From positions 451,968 to 515,967 of the forward strand of contig JH720344.1 in assembly GCA_000231825.2 (NCBI GenBank): a DNA stretch of 64,000 nucleotides, in the 5' to 3' direction. Both the position numbers and the translations under genes were made by a program. Source of the DNA: Tetrahymena elliotti 4EA (Eukaryota; Ciliophora; Oligohymenophorea; Hymenostomatida; Tetrahymenidae). The notes below the pieces were generated by a model, which was given only the letters and a program-made list of their open reading frames with translations, was not told the DNA's origin and did no database searches. Shown here piece by piece: positions 49,801 to 62,004 of this stretch. The stretch's first letter is position 1; the number at the start of each line of letters is the position of its first letter.

Positions 49801-52143
49801 TACTTATCCATCTATATAGCAATATATATTTGTTATTTCCATTTTGTAATCATTAGGATATAGTATTGCAAAATTAAATTAAATTTATTAACCTACAGAA
49901 AATATATATTCTTCATTAATAGAGGAGCCTGTTGTTAGCACTAAATTATCTTTTTAAAATTTAATAAGTTGATTTTATCCAGTTTCTTTATTATTTTAAA
50001 TCAAACTGACATGTGTATGTATTTAAACTTAGCTGAACATAGGAAAGACTATGATTCCTTCAGAAGTAGCTACAAAAAGATACTTAGTTTGAGTAATACA
50101 CAAAGCTTAGCTATATTGATTTCCATAAAGGATGCTATTCACTATAAAAGGAAATCTCTTATCTTTTATATCGATCAGAGTTAGAAATCCTCTCACCAAT
50201 TAAGTGACCAACGCATAAGATTCATTATTAAAGAATAAAGCATCTAGGCTATGTCCTGACAAATCTATTCTAGATATTATTTACAATTTCGGAATGCAGC
50301 TTGAATCAATAATTGCAAACCCTTAAACTCCATCAACAAGATAAATTACATCAAAAATCTATGACATAATAACATTTTCACCTCCATTAGTTCTAATGTA
50401 ATCTATTAGAATAGGATTAGATTTATCCTCTACATTTAATAGATAAACACCAAAAAATCTAATTGTACTATAAATCCATTTATTATCTCTGGTAAAACAA
50501 ACACCTTGATTTTCACCAATCATAAAGTCTAAATTATTCCATCTCGAAAGGAGTTTCAAATTAAAGATATCAGTAGAATCATAAATAAGCAGACCTATCG
50601 CATATACTTACACTGCAAATTTAGAATCAGTACTAAAAACTATCATTTCAGAGATTTCAAGCTAATTATTTGTATAATCTTTTACTAATTTCATGTTACT
50701 ATATGATATTTGCTGCTATTCAAAGCTATCATCCAAAGGAGAATACTGATAAATTCCTAAATTATTTTTTGAAAAGTATCTTGGTAGTACTATGTATTTA
50801 TTATCCTTTTCAAAGTAGATACTGTCTACATACACATCGTAATGATAATTTTTATTGACATCAAACGAATAAGGATCATTTCCAAAAGGAAAGATATAAA
50901 GACCTGCTGCATCAAATGCTCCTATAAGATACTGTTAAGTATCATCTATATAGCACCTCCATTTGTACTACTAACTTAAAAATTCTTAATATTTAATCTA
51001 ATGGGTATTATATAAGTTAGGAAGATCTTAATTTAAATTAGGCTTATCTTTATCATAAGTTAAGAGTACGTCTAGAGTACTCACATATAAATAATCCTCT
51101 TATTTTGAAAGATTGATAGAATAAATGAGAGAGTCTAGCTATATAAGTTGAAAAACTTATATTTAGCTCTTATTGCTTATGTCCAATATTAAAATTCCAT
51201 ACGATCTAACACCTAAAAAAAGTAGCGTTTCATCTTAGTTTAAACAAAGAGCTTAACAAGTTTTTTCCATATCTTTAAAAGGCCAATACTCTTTAAAAGA
51301 TAATTTGATAGGATATTTACTTTATTCGCTTTTAACTACTTCTTCAGTACTTGCATAAAAAAACCCATACCAGAAATCTAAAGCAAAAACATAGTCATTA
51401 TTTTTGGTAGAAATTACTTAACATGCTCTTAGCCCATAAGTTCCATATCCAGCCACTACCATGCTAATTTATTGGCTCTCTAAACCATTGTTTTTCTATG
51501 AATTTTGTTATAACCTCAGAACAAATAAGCCTTTAAGATCACTTGCAATATATATCCATTTTCCATCATTTGAAATAAAAACACTGTTAATAGTATTAGA
51601 ACCTAAATTAAAAATTGATAAAGCTTATAATTAGTCTTTTGCAGTAGTATTATAGATGAAAATTTATCCTCCTTAAGTAGCTAAAGCAAGTATTTCACTC
51701 TACTAGTTATAATTGGATATTAAAATATTAGTATCAAAAGTTATATTTTAAACTAAATTAAATTTTTTATCATAAAAGACAAACTATTCTTGATTCTAAA
51801 ACTCTAAGTTAAAAACATATAAAGTTTATGATATAGCAATGAAGATATACTATCCATTTTAAGTTGTTTCAAGAACTTAAACATATTATTTACTAAAATC
51901 TTGTTAATGCAGTATCTTATTACCCTCTTGGTTAATTATAGAGATTCCTCTAAACCCATATGATAAAAATACCAAACCAACATCTGCCGCAACTTTGATA
52001 TGAAGGGGAGCCCATAATTAGTCCTTTTAATAAGACAACTAATTTAATTATATAGGGGAAAAGACGCCAGAAATACTCTTATCTTATCCTTAACAATTAA
52101 ATATTTAAAGTAAAATAAGTAAAACGATAATCTATGCAATCAT
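46858..52143 (-). CDS. LVIVD-propeller / cadherin-like single-pass membrane protein, paralogue 2
   Basis: An open frame from ATG 52141-52143 to TGA 46858-46860, 1761 aa and intronless, collinear with paralogue 1 over its whole length. Signal peptide MIAQIIVLLILLQIFNCQG. The propeller (~25-700) includes GFRGISIINQEGNKIL, SNDGKWIYIASDLKGLFVL and FTRDNKWIYSTIRFFGVYLL, followed by NPILIDYIRTNGGENVI. The CADG ectodomain ends in NSYTFKIIASDGYTQAEDIF, and the TM helix is FSYVFNLLIKILGPILFVLG (~1154-1180). The tail has a Lys/Gln-rich stretch (KNQSKKQELQDENRLKKKEK) and the second CADG-like motif LPSWLYLDQKKGVIILHGIP (~1538-1581). Differences from paralogue 1 are spread evenly, and no frame is broken in either copy. 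This argues that both are under purifying selection. Confidence 0.9.
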
Positions 52144-53705
52144 AGGATTAATTTTAATAGTTAAATCAAGTAGAATTTAAACGTATTTTTGATTTTTTTT
52201 ATTCCCTGCTTTAATTAAGGAGCTTTTGTTATTTAATGAAAAAAGAATACTCATTAAATATAAATTTAAGTTTTCTCATGATATATTATTAAGATTAAAT
52301 TTTAAATGAATTTTTTTTGAATTTTTATCAAATATCAAAATAAAAACATTTTTTTTAAATTAATGGTTAAATTTATAATTGCCTCTTCTTTTTGAATAAA
52401 TCATCATATTTTAATATCAAATTTTAAAAAAAATATTTTAAAAAACAAGAAGATGAATTCACCAATTTATTTCTAAATTTAATAAACAGTTGGTTGGCTT
52501 ATTCTTAAAAATACTTGATAAATATTCAAGTATTCAGCTTTAAACACATTATTATTACTATGATTATTTTATAACAAGAAGAAATTTTAAAAACAAATCG
52601 TTGAAATAAAATAAACTTACTTTTGAAATCTTCAAGTCATGGTTGAACTTATTTTTATTTTTAATACCTAAATAAAACTATTTTTTAATTATATTTTTGC
52701 CTTACAGTAAATAATATTACTTAAAATTTTTATAAATTTTGCTCAATAATACTTTAATTTAATGAGTTTTTTCATTATAAATTGATTAACCATAGAATAT
52801 TCATTTTTTTAAGTTAATAAAAATTCCTAATATTCATTAGCAGATAGAAACATCAATCGATAGTCATAAATTTTAAATTAAGTTAATCAAATTTTTCTTT
52901 TGTTACAGGAATAATAATCATAATATTGTTAAGTTTCAACTATAAAATACATTAGTTTATATAAATCTTTTATTTTTGATCTCTAGCCCTCCCTCTTATG
53001 TGGTTATATTTTTTTTATAATCGAGTTGTATATGTATCTAATTAAATAAATAATTCATTTGAACCAAAATAAAAAAATTATTTGTTAAAGAAGTATCTTA
53101 AAATTTAATTGATTAAGAAAATTTTGAAACAAAAAGAAAAGATAAATAAATAAATTGAATTATTTATTTTAATTTAAAAATATTTAAGAGTAATTTTATT
53201 AAATAATTATTTTTTAGGTCAATTTATAAATGATTTTTTTTATTTGAAGTCTTGAATAATTAATAATTTAAAATAGAAAATGAAAATTTTTGAGATAAAT
53301 AATTAAATAGAATATAAATAACATATAAAGTATAGAGAATCTAAAGAAAATAATTTGGATATAATATTTTTTATATAAAGTTAATATTTTTCATATTAAT
53401 TATTTATTTATTCATTCATTTCAAATCAAGATTGTAAGAAATTATAAATAAGTAATAATTAAATTAAGTAAATTGTTTATAACTCTAATTAATGAATTTT
53501 TGTGTTTGTTTGTTTGCTTTTTTTTTTGTTTTTGAAAAATCATCAATCAATTGGTTGGTTGGTTAGTTAGTTATTTGTTTTTTATTAGATAAGTTAAATG
53601 AAACAAGACGAATTAAATTAATTCTAAGAATTCTTTTTCGTTTTTTTTAGATGAAAGATTAAGATTTTAAAGAGGGATTAAGATGTCATCCACTTGCTCA
53701 CTTAC
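52144..53705. other. Intergenic spacer
   Basis: AT-rich DNA upstream of paralogue 2 and downstream of the next minus-strand gene. It includes a pyrimidine block (CCCTCCCTC, ~52986) and simple repeats (GTTT and GGTT/AGTT runs, ~53501-53580). No gene seen. Confidence 0.6.
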
Positions 53706-54809
53706 TCAGACAGAGAGTTATTTCTAAACAAAATGCAAAAATTAAAGAATTTATTAGTCATTTTTAGCTTTAAGGATTTCATATTTTTAGTCCAACCATT
53801 CACTACTGTCTCTATTGAAATAGTATTTGTAGTCAAAATGTTTCAGAATTTAGAAAAGTTGCAAGCGAGGGAACATTGAGCTTTTAGGATCTGCAGCTAA
53901 ATCTTCAAGAAGTTCTTTTTAACTAAAATTTTTTAAATTTGTTTTTTGTGCTAAGTCATATATTGCTCTCACGAAGTGCTCCTTTTCTTTTTCAGAATAT
54001 TTAGGTACTTCATTATGAATGGTTTCGTAATCACAGAAAAAGAGTTTTCTTTGATCTTTGACTACAAAAGGAAGGTCACTAGCTTTGATTATTGAATTAT
54101 TACTAATGTAGGGGTCATTTTCTACAATAAGACGATTGCATGAAGTGTACTAAGGGGCAAATCTACTTTCAGGACCACTCTTCTTAATTCTAACCAATGA
54201 ATCTACTCCTTTGCTTAATGCTATTATAGCTCCAGTTTCAGCACATTTTTGTAGAGTGACAATTGTTGCTATGTCATAATATTCTCTTTAGTTGTTTGTA
54301 TGAACTTCATCACATTTCTTTGGTGCTAAAACTAAATAGTCATAATATTTTGGCTAAGGGATGCTTAGAGATTCAATTTTTTACTATTGAAGAGGTGTAG
54401 TTATTGTTTACCTCATCTTATTTTATAGAGCTTGCTTTTATTGGTTAGTAGAGTTATATTTTTAGCAAAATTAAAGGTACTGCAGAGACAGAGAATTTGA
54501 TAAGTGAGTTTAATTCTCAAATGGCAACACAAAATTATTGCCAAATAGTGCGATTCCTCTTTTGACAGGTTGGCTTAATAATTGAGAATTCATCATGCTT
54601 TTGTTTTAATTTTTAATATCAAATATTAGTTCTATTGATTTTAGCTTTTTTTCTATTTTATTAATGATTTTTTTTTGGAGTTTCTATTGTTCGTTCTCTT
54701 TACTTTGTTTTTTTGATTATTTAAAACTATTGCTTCTAAATTTTTTATATTATGCTTTCTTCTCATTTGATTATTTCAATACGATATTAGATAATTTATA
54801 TTTATCCAT
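53706..54809 (-). CDS. Unrecognised 367-aa protein, intronless
   Basis: ATG 54807-54809 to TGA 53706-53708 in one frame. Residues 1-~150 are Lys/Gln/Asn-rich and probably disordered, with a coiled-coil-like stretch (ENEQQKLQKKIINKIEKKLK). From ~155 the sequence is compact and well mixed: PKYYDYLVLAPKKCDEVHTN, REYYDIATIVTLQKCAETGA, KASDLPFVVKDQRKLFFCDY, KEKEHFVRAIYDLAQKTNLK, then FPRLQLFQILKHFDYKYYFN near the C-terminus. There is no signal peptide and no TM segment. I do not recognise the family. The ordered C-terminal two thirds suggests a folded cytosolic or nuclear domain, perhaps ciliate-specific. Confidence 0.75.
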
Positions 54810-55364
54810 AAAACTCTATTCAGTGTGCAAGTCAGACTAGGGATAAATAATTTAATTGATTTTTTTTCAACTACCAGAAGAATTATTAATATTCATTCAT
54901 TATACATCCCTTAATCAATCTATCCATCAATGATCTAGCCATGCTATATTTATATTAATTATTTGGATTTCACATTTTTCATTTATTTAAAATTTTTTTT
55001 TTGCTTCTAATCAATCCATTCAGCTAATTGAGCTAATTAATAATTCATTCAGCATTTCGAGATTTGTATCATAGATTACTAGATACTAATAATTATTAGT
55101 CTATTTTAAATTAAATGCAGGTGGGATTTTATGATGAACTCATTTTAAGATCTTAAATTTTTAAATAATTAAAGACTTATCCTAAATCTAATTGAGTCAA
55201 CAATAAAAAAAACAATCATTTAACTAACTAATCTTAAAATTAATTCATTGGGCAATACGTTAGATAATTAATTTTAATAAAGCTAATTAATATAACGAAT
55301 GTTGTATTTAAAATAAAAAAATAGAATGTTATTAAAATAACAAGTAAAATATTCAGCTAAAAGC

Positions 55365-55410
55365 ATTGTGGGAATCAGATTTTTATCTAAATTAAATATT
55401 TATTTCCACA
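55365..55410. repeat. Imperfect inverted repeat GTGGGAA...TTCCACA
   Basis: 'attgtgggaatc' and 'atttccacat' are separated by ~25 AT-rich bases. The arrangement resembles 28813-28856 (GTGGGAATC...ATTTCCACACA). The 55365 copy is ~550 bases upstream of a minus-strand ATG. It may be a shared small element or coincidence. Confidence 0.3.
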
Positions 55411-56865
55411 TTTTTTCTATTTATATTACTCAAATACTTTCACTCTTTCAAATTTTTTCTATAAGAAAAAATATGTTGATTCGTAATAATTTGAAAATTT
55501 ACCTTTAAAAATGACACTCTTTAATTTAATTGTTATTTGAATATGTTCGTTTGATTAAAAATCCAAAAAATCAGATTAAACATTTCTATTTTCAGAAGTG
55601 ATCTTCTTCTATTCTTTTTATCACTGAATGAAATATTCAGAAATACTTCTTAGAAGTATCAGATAAATCTCCTAGTGAATTGATTGTGTAACTAGTCTTG
55701 TAAATAAGCATAAATTATAACGATCTCATATAAATTAATTTATTTATGGAAATATATTTTTTAAAGTAAAAAGAATCAGCCAAATCTTTTAATTTTATAA
55801 ACCAAATTTGTATGTAAAAAATTAACTATTTATACTAATCATTAAATTTTCAAAAAAAATATTTAGTTAAATCCCAAAAATGACTTGTATGAAATAATTA
55901 AAAATTCATTTTAAATTAAAAAATTTTCTAATACTGAAAATGATGTTTATAACTCAAATTACTAAAAAATTATTATTATTATTTTTATTAATAACTGCTA
56001 TTACCACAAATATTTGCTGTAATCGCTATTAATATTTGTTAATATAAGGCATAATTATGAAATGGTATTATTATAATATAATAGTCTATTTAATTTTTTT
56101 TAATTTTAAAAAAATCTTTCACAAAATTAAAACTTCAAAAACATTACTAAAAACTTAACATGATTAATGTTTATAAAACTTATCATAATTTCAACCAAAA
56201 AGATGAAATTTAAATATTTCGAGCCTAAATAATGTTTAAATAAATTATTTATGAAATTTCTTTATTAACTTTTCTTATGAAGAAAAATAATATAATTAAT
56301 TATTAAAGAAAAGAATTCTTAAAATGAAAATCAGACAAAAAAAAAGAAAAAAACAAAAATAATAAATAAATAGAATGGTAACTTAAATAAATATAAATTA
56401 GGTACAAATAACATGGAAGAAGACTTTATTAAACTCTAAAAGAAATAAATTATTTGTTTCCTTCAAATTTTTAACATTTCCAGACTTAAGTTTTTAGGCT
56501 TTTTATGAAATTAAGTTTTTTAATCTATCGGCTTTATGAATGACATCATAAAGGTTGCTTGAGTACTTTCATAAAAAGGCCAATCATACAAAACCATCTC
56601 AAAGGAAATAAATAACTTTATTTCATCAATTTTCTGAACAAAATTGAAATTAATTAATTAAACCAATTTCAGTTTGACGCAGAACTATGTCGAAAAAACA
56701 AAAAAAATCCATTCTATTCTTATTCCAGCTCTCTTTTCATTTATAAAATTATTTTTTTAAAAAAGCTAGCAAAACTAAGTACAAGAGGACTCATTTATAA
56801 TTTTAAAATCAATGCAAGATTGAGAATATAGCTGATAAATATAAATTTTGATAAAAAAATAATCA

Positions 56866-56990
56866 ATAAACAATAAAAAAATAAATAAAATTAAAAAATA
56901 CAATAAAAATAAAAAATAAATAAAAACAAATAAATAAATAAATAAATAAATAATAATAAAAAACTAATAAACAAATAAATAATAATTAAT
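56866..56990. repeat. AAAT/AATA low-complexity repeat
   Basis: About 120 bases made almost only of AAAT, AATA and AAC units, including a run of about six AAAT units near 56930-56950. It is an ordinary microsatellite expansion in AT-rich DNA. Confidence 0.8.
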
Positions 56991-59672
56991 AAAGATAAAC
57001 AAAGTATCATCCAGAATTTCCAAAATTTTTAATTTAAAAAGAGATATCTACAAATACAAATAATTCAAATTTTTAATTCTTAATATTAAGTAAAAGCATA
57101 TCTAGATTAACCTTAATAGTTAAATCTTCTTTATTTCTTTTGAAAAATTAACTATTTAGAGGATAGAAAGTTTTAATAAATAGGAAGAAAATGAAACAAA
57201 TTCAATCAAAATTATTATTTGCATGAATTAAGTGATTTATTAAAGGATTAAAAACAACAAACAATATCTAATTATCATTGTGCTAGATATTTAATTATTT
57301 TAAGTTTCCTACTACATACTTTTTCCAAAGTATTCAAGCATTTTTTATTATCAAGTCATCAATATTAGAAAGAATTCCTTCATAGCCTACTATTATATCA
57401 CGCATTAAATACATTGGAATTTGTTTGTATTTCTATTATAAAATAACAAAATATAACCAAATATTTTTATTAGATTTATTTGTATTTGGCCATATTTTAC
57501 TGGAAGAAGTATTTAATTTCATCTTGAAACATATTTTTTAAAAGCCATATAAGAAGTTACTAAAACAACATATAAATTCTTTAAATCTATTATTTGGAAT
57601 AGAACTATTAAATTTATTCATTTTTGTAAACTGTTTTATTAGTTTTAATAATTTTAACTAAAAATTAAAAAATGAAATTAATCGTTGAAAATTTTATTCA
57701 AAACCATTTTTATAAATAATAATCATATTTCATGAAAATTAATCTTTGTAGTATTTGTTAAAAAATTCAAAATATCAAAGAGCTTTAGAGCTAAAATATT
57801 ATTCATGCTTCATAGTGATAATTTTTTATTATATACAGAAAAAAGGGTAAACTTGTCCAAGTCTTAAAAGCAAAGATAGATACAAGAGTAGAAATTCCAA
57901 GGATAGACGAAAGCTTGTTAAATAACGATGAAAGCTAATCCAACACCCTTGAAATCCTTCCCTTACTTGTAGACTATTTACCTTGCTTGTAATGAATAAT
58001 AATTTTAATAAATAAATAGAAATGATAATCATAAAATAAGTATTAAATTTATTTAAATTTTAATTCAGTAGACATTTTTTATAAAAAAATTGAATTTTTT
58101 AATATTTTTTTAACTTTTTAAAAATGATTTTATCCTTTTTTATGAATTTATTTTAAAGAAATTTTGAAAATAATTAGGAAAAATGATATTTTTGTGAAAG
58201 CGAAATGTATTATTTATTATTAAAGGTTAAAAATATTTGTATGTGTGTAATACTTACACATTTAATACTAAATTTTGTGTCTAATTTATTGATTAATTGA
58301 GCAATTATTTTGTTCCCACATTTAAGAGATAATTTTTGTTTAGGATTAGATTTTTATTTTAATAGTTACTCTATATTAATGATAATCAATCATCTAATAA
58401 TATTTAAAGAGTGGCTGAGGTGATTTTGTTTATTTAATTTAAGATTGAACAAAGATATGATTAAAACATTTCTATTGTCAAATAAAACCTTCTTAATAAG
58501 AAAAAGAGAAATGTTAATTTTAGCGATTTTTTTTACAAATAAATAAGGATTAGGAATATTATTATTAATAGGTGAATTTGATTTAGTAATCAAATTTATA
58601 TTTAATTTGAATCTTTACTGATAGAATATAATTAAATAATTTTAGACACCGATATTTAGAATAAGAATGAAATTAATACGTAACAATCTTTACTAAATGC
58701 GCTTATTGAATTGATTTTTTATATCAAATTTTTTTCGATTAGATTTAGTTTCACAAGTTTGTATTAAAAATAACTAACTAAATCAATAAATAGTTAATAA
58801 TTCCAAAAGCTGAAAAAGTGTAATTTTTACTTATATTTTCTTCCTTTGTTTACACAATTAAAATTAATAACAAAAAGATTTATTTTTTAGGATTTTTAAT
58901 TTCAAAAATTAAAAGAATTCAGCATATTTTTCTTATTTTAGGATTTTAAATCGTTAATTTCTTGAGAATAAATAATTTATTATTAAAGTCTAACTAATTA
59001 GTAAAATTGTTAATACATCCTTTATTAATGTATCTATTTTCTTTTAGATTAATTGAAAAATCTTTGAGTAATTCTGTAAGTAGGCCCTAATTAAAAATTT
59101 AAAATGAGAAATATTGTTTTTTGATGTAAAAATTGTTAATTTTTTCTTTTTGCCTTAACTTTTAAAGAAAACTTCTAATTTATGAATATTCTCAATAATT
59201 GCATCATTAATTGTAAATAGATATTTTTTATTTTCAACAAAAACAAAGAGATAATATTATTAATTCTCGTATAGAATAAATAGATTTAGTTGCATAGTTT
59301 TTGATTTTTTGTGTGCATTGAAATTCTTCTGGGAATAAAAGTTGAAATGCTTTTCTAGATTGGTTTGATTATTTTGAGACTATTAGAATTTATTTTTAGT
59401 TATTGCTTTACAAACAAAGAAAAATAAATTTTTTTCCTTTGAAATTTACTAATATTCAATTAAAAAAAAAAGAAGAAGAAGTGGATTGACTAATTGAAAT
59501 ATCAAAATAAGTAAAAAAATAGGTAAATTAAAATTTGATAATAATTAAATTATTAGATAAATTAGTAAAAAATATAACTAAGTGCATATATTATTTCCAT
59601 AATCACAACACAATCAATCTTCCCTTTTGATTATCACCAGTAATTTCTCTCGCATTGTCAAGCCTCTGACAA

Positions 59673-61955
59673 ATGTCTTAAGTAGATAAAAATAATTAAA
59701 ATCTCAAGATTTAATAAAAGAGACCGCACTCTCAAAACCCTAAAGAAAATGTGCTGTGTAATTTTTCTGAGGATAAGCTCTCAGCCAAAGTGGACTCATA
59801 AAAATTTAGCTTTAAAAATTATGTGAAAAATCAAATCTAAAAAGAAAACTAAATGAATGAAAAAATAGATAAAAATAATAGTAAAACATCTTAGCCTGAC
59901 TACGTTTAGTAGCTGATTGACTTAAAATAATAAATTTAAAAAACTAGCTTCCTTAATCTTTACAAGAAAAAATATTGTAACACTGAGCATGGTTAAATAA
60001 ACGATGAGAAAAATATTAAAATTCCTGCAAAAACTCAAGAAATGTTTAACTTGTTGAATAATAGTCAAGGCATTCATAATTTTCACAAAAAATTGTAAAA
60101 TAATAGAAATTCAGTCAATCTAAAAAACTTACAAATTAATCAAAAAGAAGAAATTTAATAGAAGTGCTAATTTGTAAGCGAATAATCTTAATAATCTATC
60201 AACAACAACAATTTTACTTCTAAGGATTTTTTACATAAGCCAAACTCTAATTATAGTGTCTTTATCCACAATAATATAAATATGCTTAATAATGAGGCAT
60301 AAAATACACAAAAATTAAGTGGTAATTCTCTTCATTAACATGGAACACAAAACAGATAAAATTAGCTTGAAATATCAAAAAGAGCGGATGATAATGAATA
60401 ATTTTAAGTGTCAATCGTTGAAAAACAGAAATTATCAGAAAATTAAGAATATTTAAAGAGACTCATTAACTCCAAATAAATAATTTAAACCCAAAATACT
60501 ATAGAAGATGATGAAAGTTGTTCATCTAGTGGGGAAGAATTTGATTTAAATTTACTTCCAAAATCTAGACTTATCTTTAAAATAAATAAAATTAGTTAAA
60601 GCAACTACCAATCAGTTCCAAGCTAATCTCGCCAGAGTATGGACTCAAACTATAATCCTTTATCTTAGAAGAACAAACACATTGTTATTGAGGAAGATGT
60701 CTAATAAAATAACTCGAATCCAGATCAAGACTAATCAATATCTTACAAATTAAAATAGATTGTTGCAAAGAGAAAATTTGCTTCTGAAAATATTTAATAG
60801 TAATAAATCAAAAATTTACATAAGCTAATGCCCCATGTCTTTGAAAAAGTTGAAAAAAGATAACAAAGAGTAAGTAAATCTTCTATAACTCCTAAAAAAA
60901 GACAAACTCTATTTGAAGAAATAAAAACATTAAATTCTCAAGAAAGTACAAATCAAAATTTTCAAATCAGTAGCGAAGAAACAGATGTTGATCTTAATGA
61001 AGCAAAAATATACAAAAGCAATATGCAGAGTTTTAATAATCAATTTTTTAGCACTTCAATGAATAAGTAAGAGTTAAAAACTTACTAAAGTGGTGATAAA
61101 TAAACTGATAAAGGAAGATTCATAGTCAAAGGAAGGCCTTCAAAAATATTGAAACAAATGAGATCTCAATCTGTTAATAGTAATAAATTCTAGAATAAAA
61201 AAGATGAAAGCGAAAATAATGCTGCATACCCTATGATCAACATACTACTTTGTAGCACCAAAAATTAGGAAAGCATAGAAAAGTAGAAAGATTTTTGTTT
61301 GACATCATCATCTATCTTCCCATGCTAAGAAAAAAGGCTGCATTCAACCTCTTTAAATAATTTATCTAATTAAATCAGCTCTAAACATTCTAATGATCCT
61401 TCTCCAACAAATCATTCTATATATTAAGAATCTAAACCTTTATCTACAAAAAATTCTTCTGAAGCACTAAATACCAAAAAGAAACAAACTATAAAACTTG
61501 GTCAAGTTAAGACTCTACTTCTTTAGAATAAAGCCAAGCTGTAAAAAGAAAAGTTTACAAATTACCATCTAGTTCTTAAAGAAAGCAATCAAAAGGATTT
61601 GACTAAAAAAATTTCAAATTAATTCCGTAATCGCCGTTCTATGACATCACTAAAAAATAACATCCTTGATACTACTTCTAGATAAATACTAATTAATAGC
61701 TAAAAAAGTGTAAACTGCTCTCTTAATAACCCAATTATAGTACAAAGTATTTAAAGAGCCTCATTAAAGAATAATAGCTCATACATGTAACAAAGTTAGC
61801 AAAATTAGAATGCAAGCTCTTTTCAATAATAATGCTAACAATTACTGATCTAAAAAATAAATAAATAAAAATAAGTAAACTTCTCATATATCTTAGATAC
61901 TTCTTCTAGCCATAACAACAACAGCAAAGACATTGTATAAATAATAGCACCATGA
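59673..61955 (+). CDS. Unrecognised 760-aa low-complexity Q/N/K/S-rich protein
   Basis: ATG 59673 follows an in-frame TGA one codon upstream (59667-59669), which fixes the start. The frame runs without introns to TGA 61953-61955. The product is basic and mostly disordered: Asn, Gln, Ser and Lys dominate, with Ser/Lys clusters (KVEKRQQRVSKSSITPKKRQ), an acidic patch (ESCSSSGEEFDL) and a C-terminal Gln/Asn block (SYMQQSQQNQNASSFQQQ). A slightly more ordered stretch is KRLHSTSLNNLSNQ to LGQVKTLLLQNKAKLQKEKF. No signal peptide, TM helix or known domain is visible. About one Gln in two is TAA/TAG. It could be a nuclear or cytoskeletal scaffold, but that is a guess. The stop codon lies in a 23-bp tandem repeat. 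Confidence 0.78.
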
Positions 61956-62004
61956 CGTTATAAATATTATCACTATGACTTTATAAATAATATACACTAT
62001 TACT
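61936..62004. repeat. Three tandem copies of a 23-bp unit overlapping the stop codon
   Basis: Units at 61936-61958, 61959-61981 and 61982-62004, of the form TATAAATAATAGCACCATGAC + 2 bases, drift slightly from copy to copy. The first contains the gene's TGA; the second keeps TGA at the same place (ctaTGActt). Because 23 is not a multiple of three, the later TGAs fall in other frames. Confidence 0.85.

Larger units (their letters stand above)
54810..59672. other. Long AT-rich spacer, no firm gene
   Basis: 4.9 kb without a gene that I can support. It contains an imperfect inverted repeat (55365-55410), AAAT/AATA low-complexity DNA (56866-56990), and a slightly more GC-rich patch at 57330-57995. 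In that patch several frames on both strands stay open: minus strand ...YKQIPMYLMRDIIVGYEGIL ending at TGA 57334-57336; plus strand LVQVLKAKIDTRVEIPRI ending at TGA 57993-57995. This could be a decayed gene or a small multi-exon gene. Confidence 0.45.

Noticed and set aside
56866..56990. Origin or matrix-attachment region in the AAAT-rich block
   Set aside because: Base composition alone is not evidence in a genome this AT-rich. It is kept only as low-complexity DNA.
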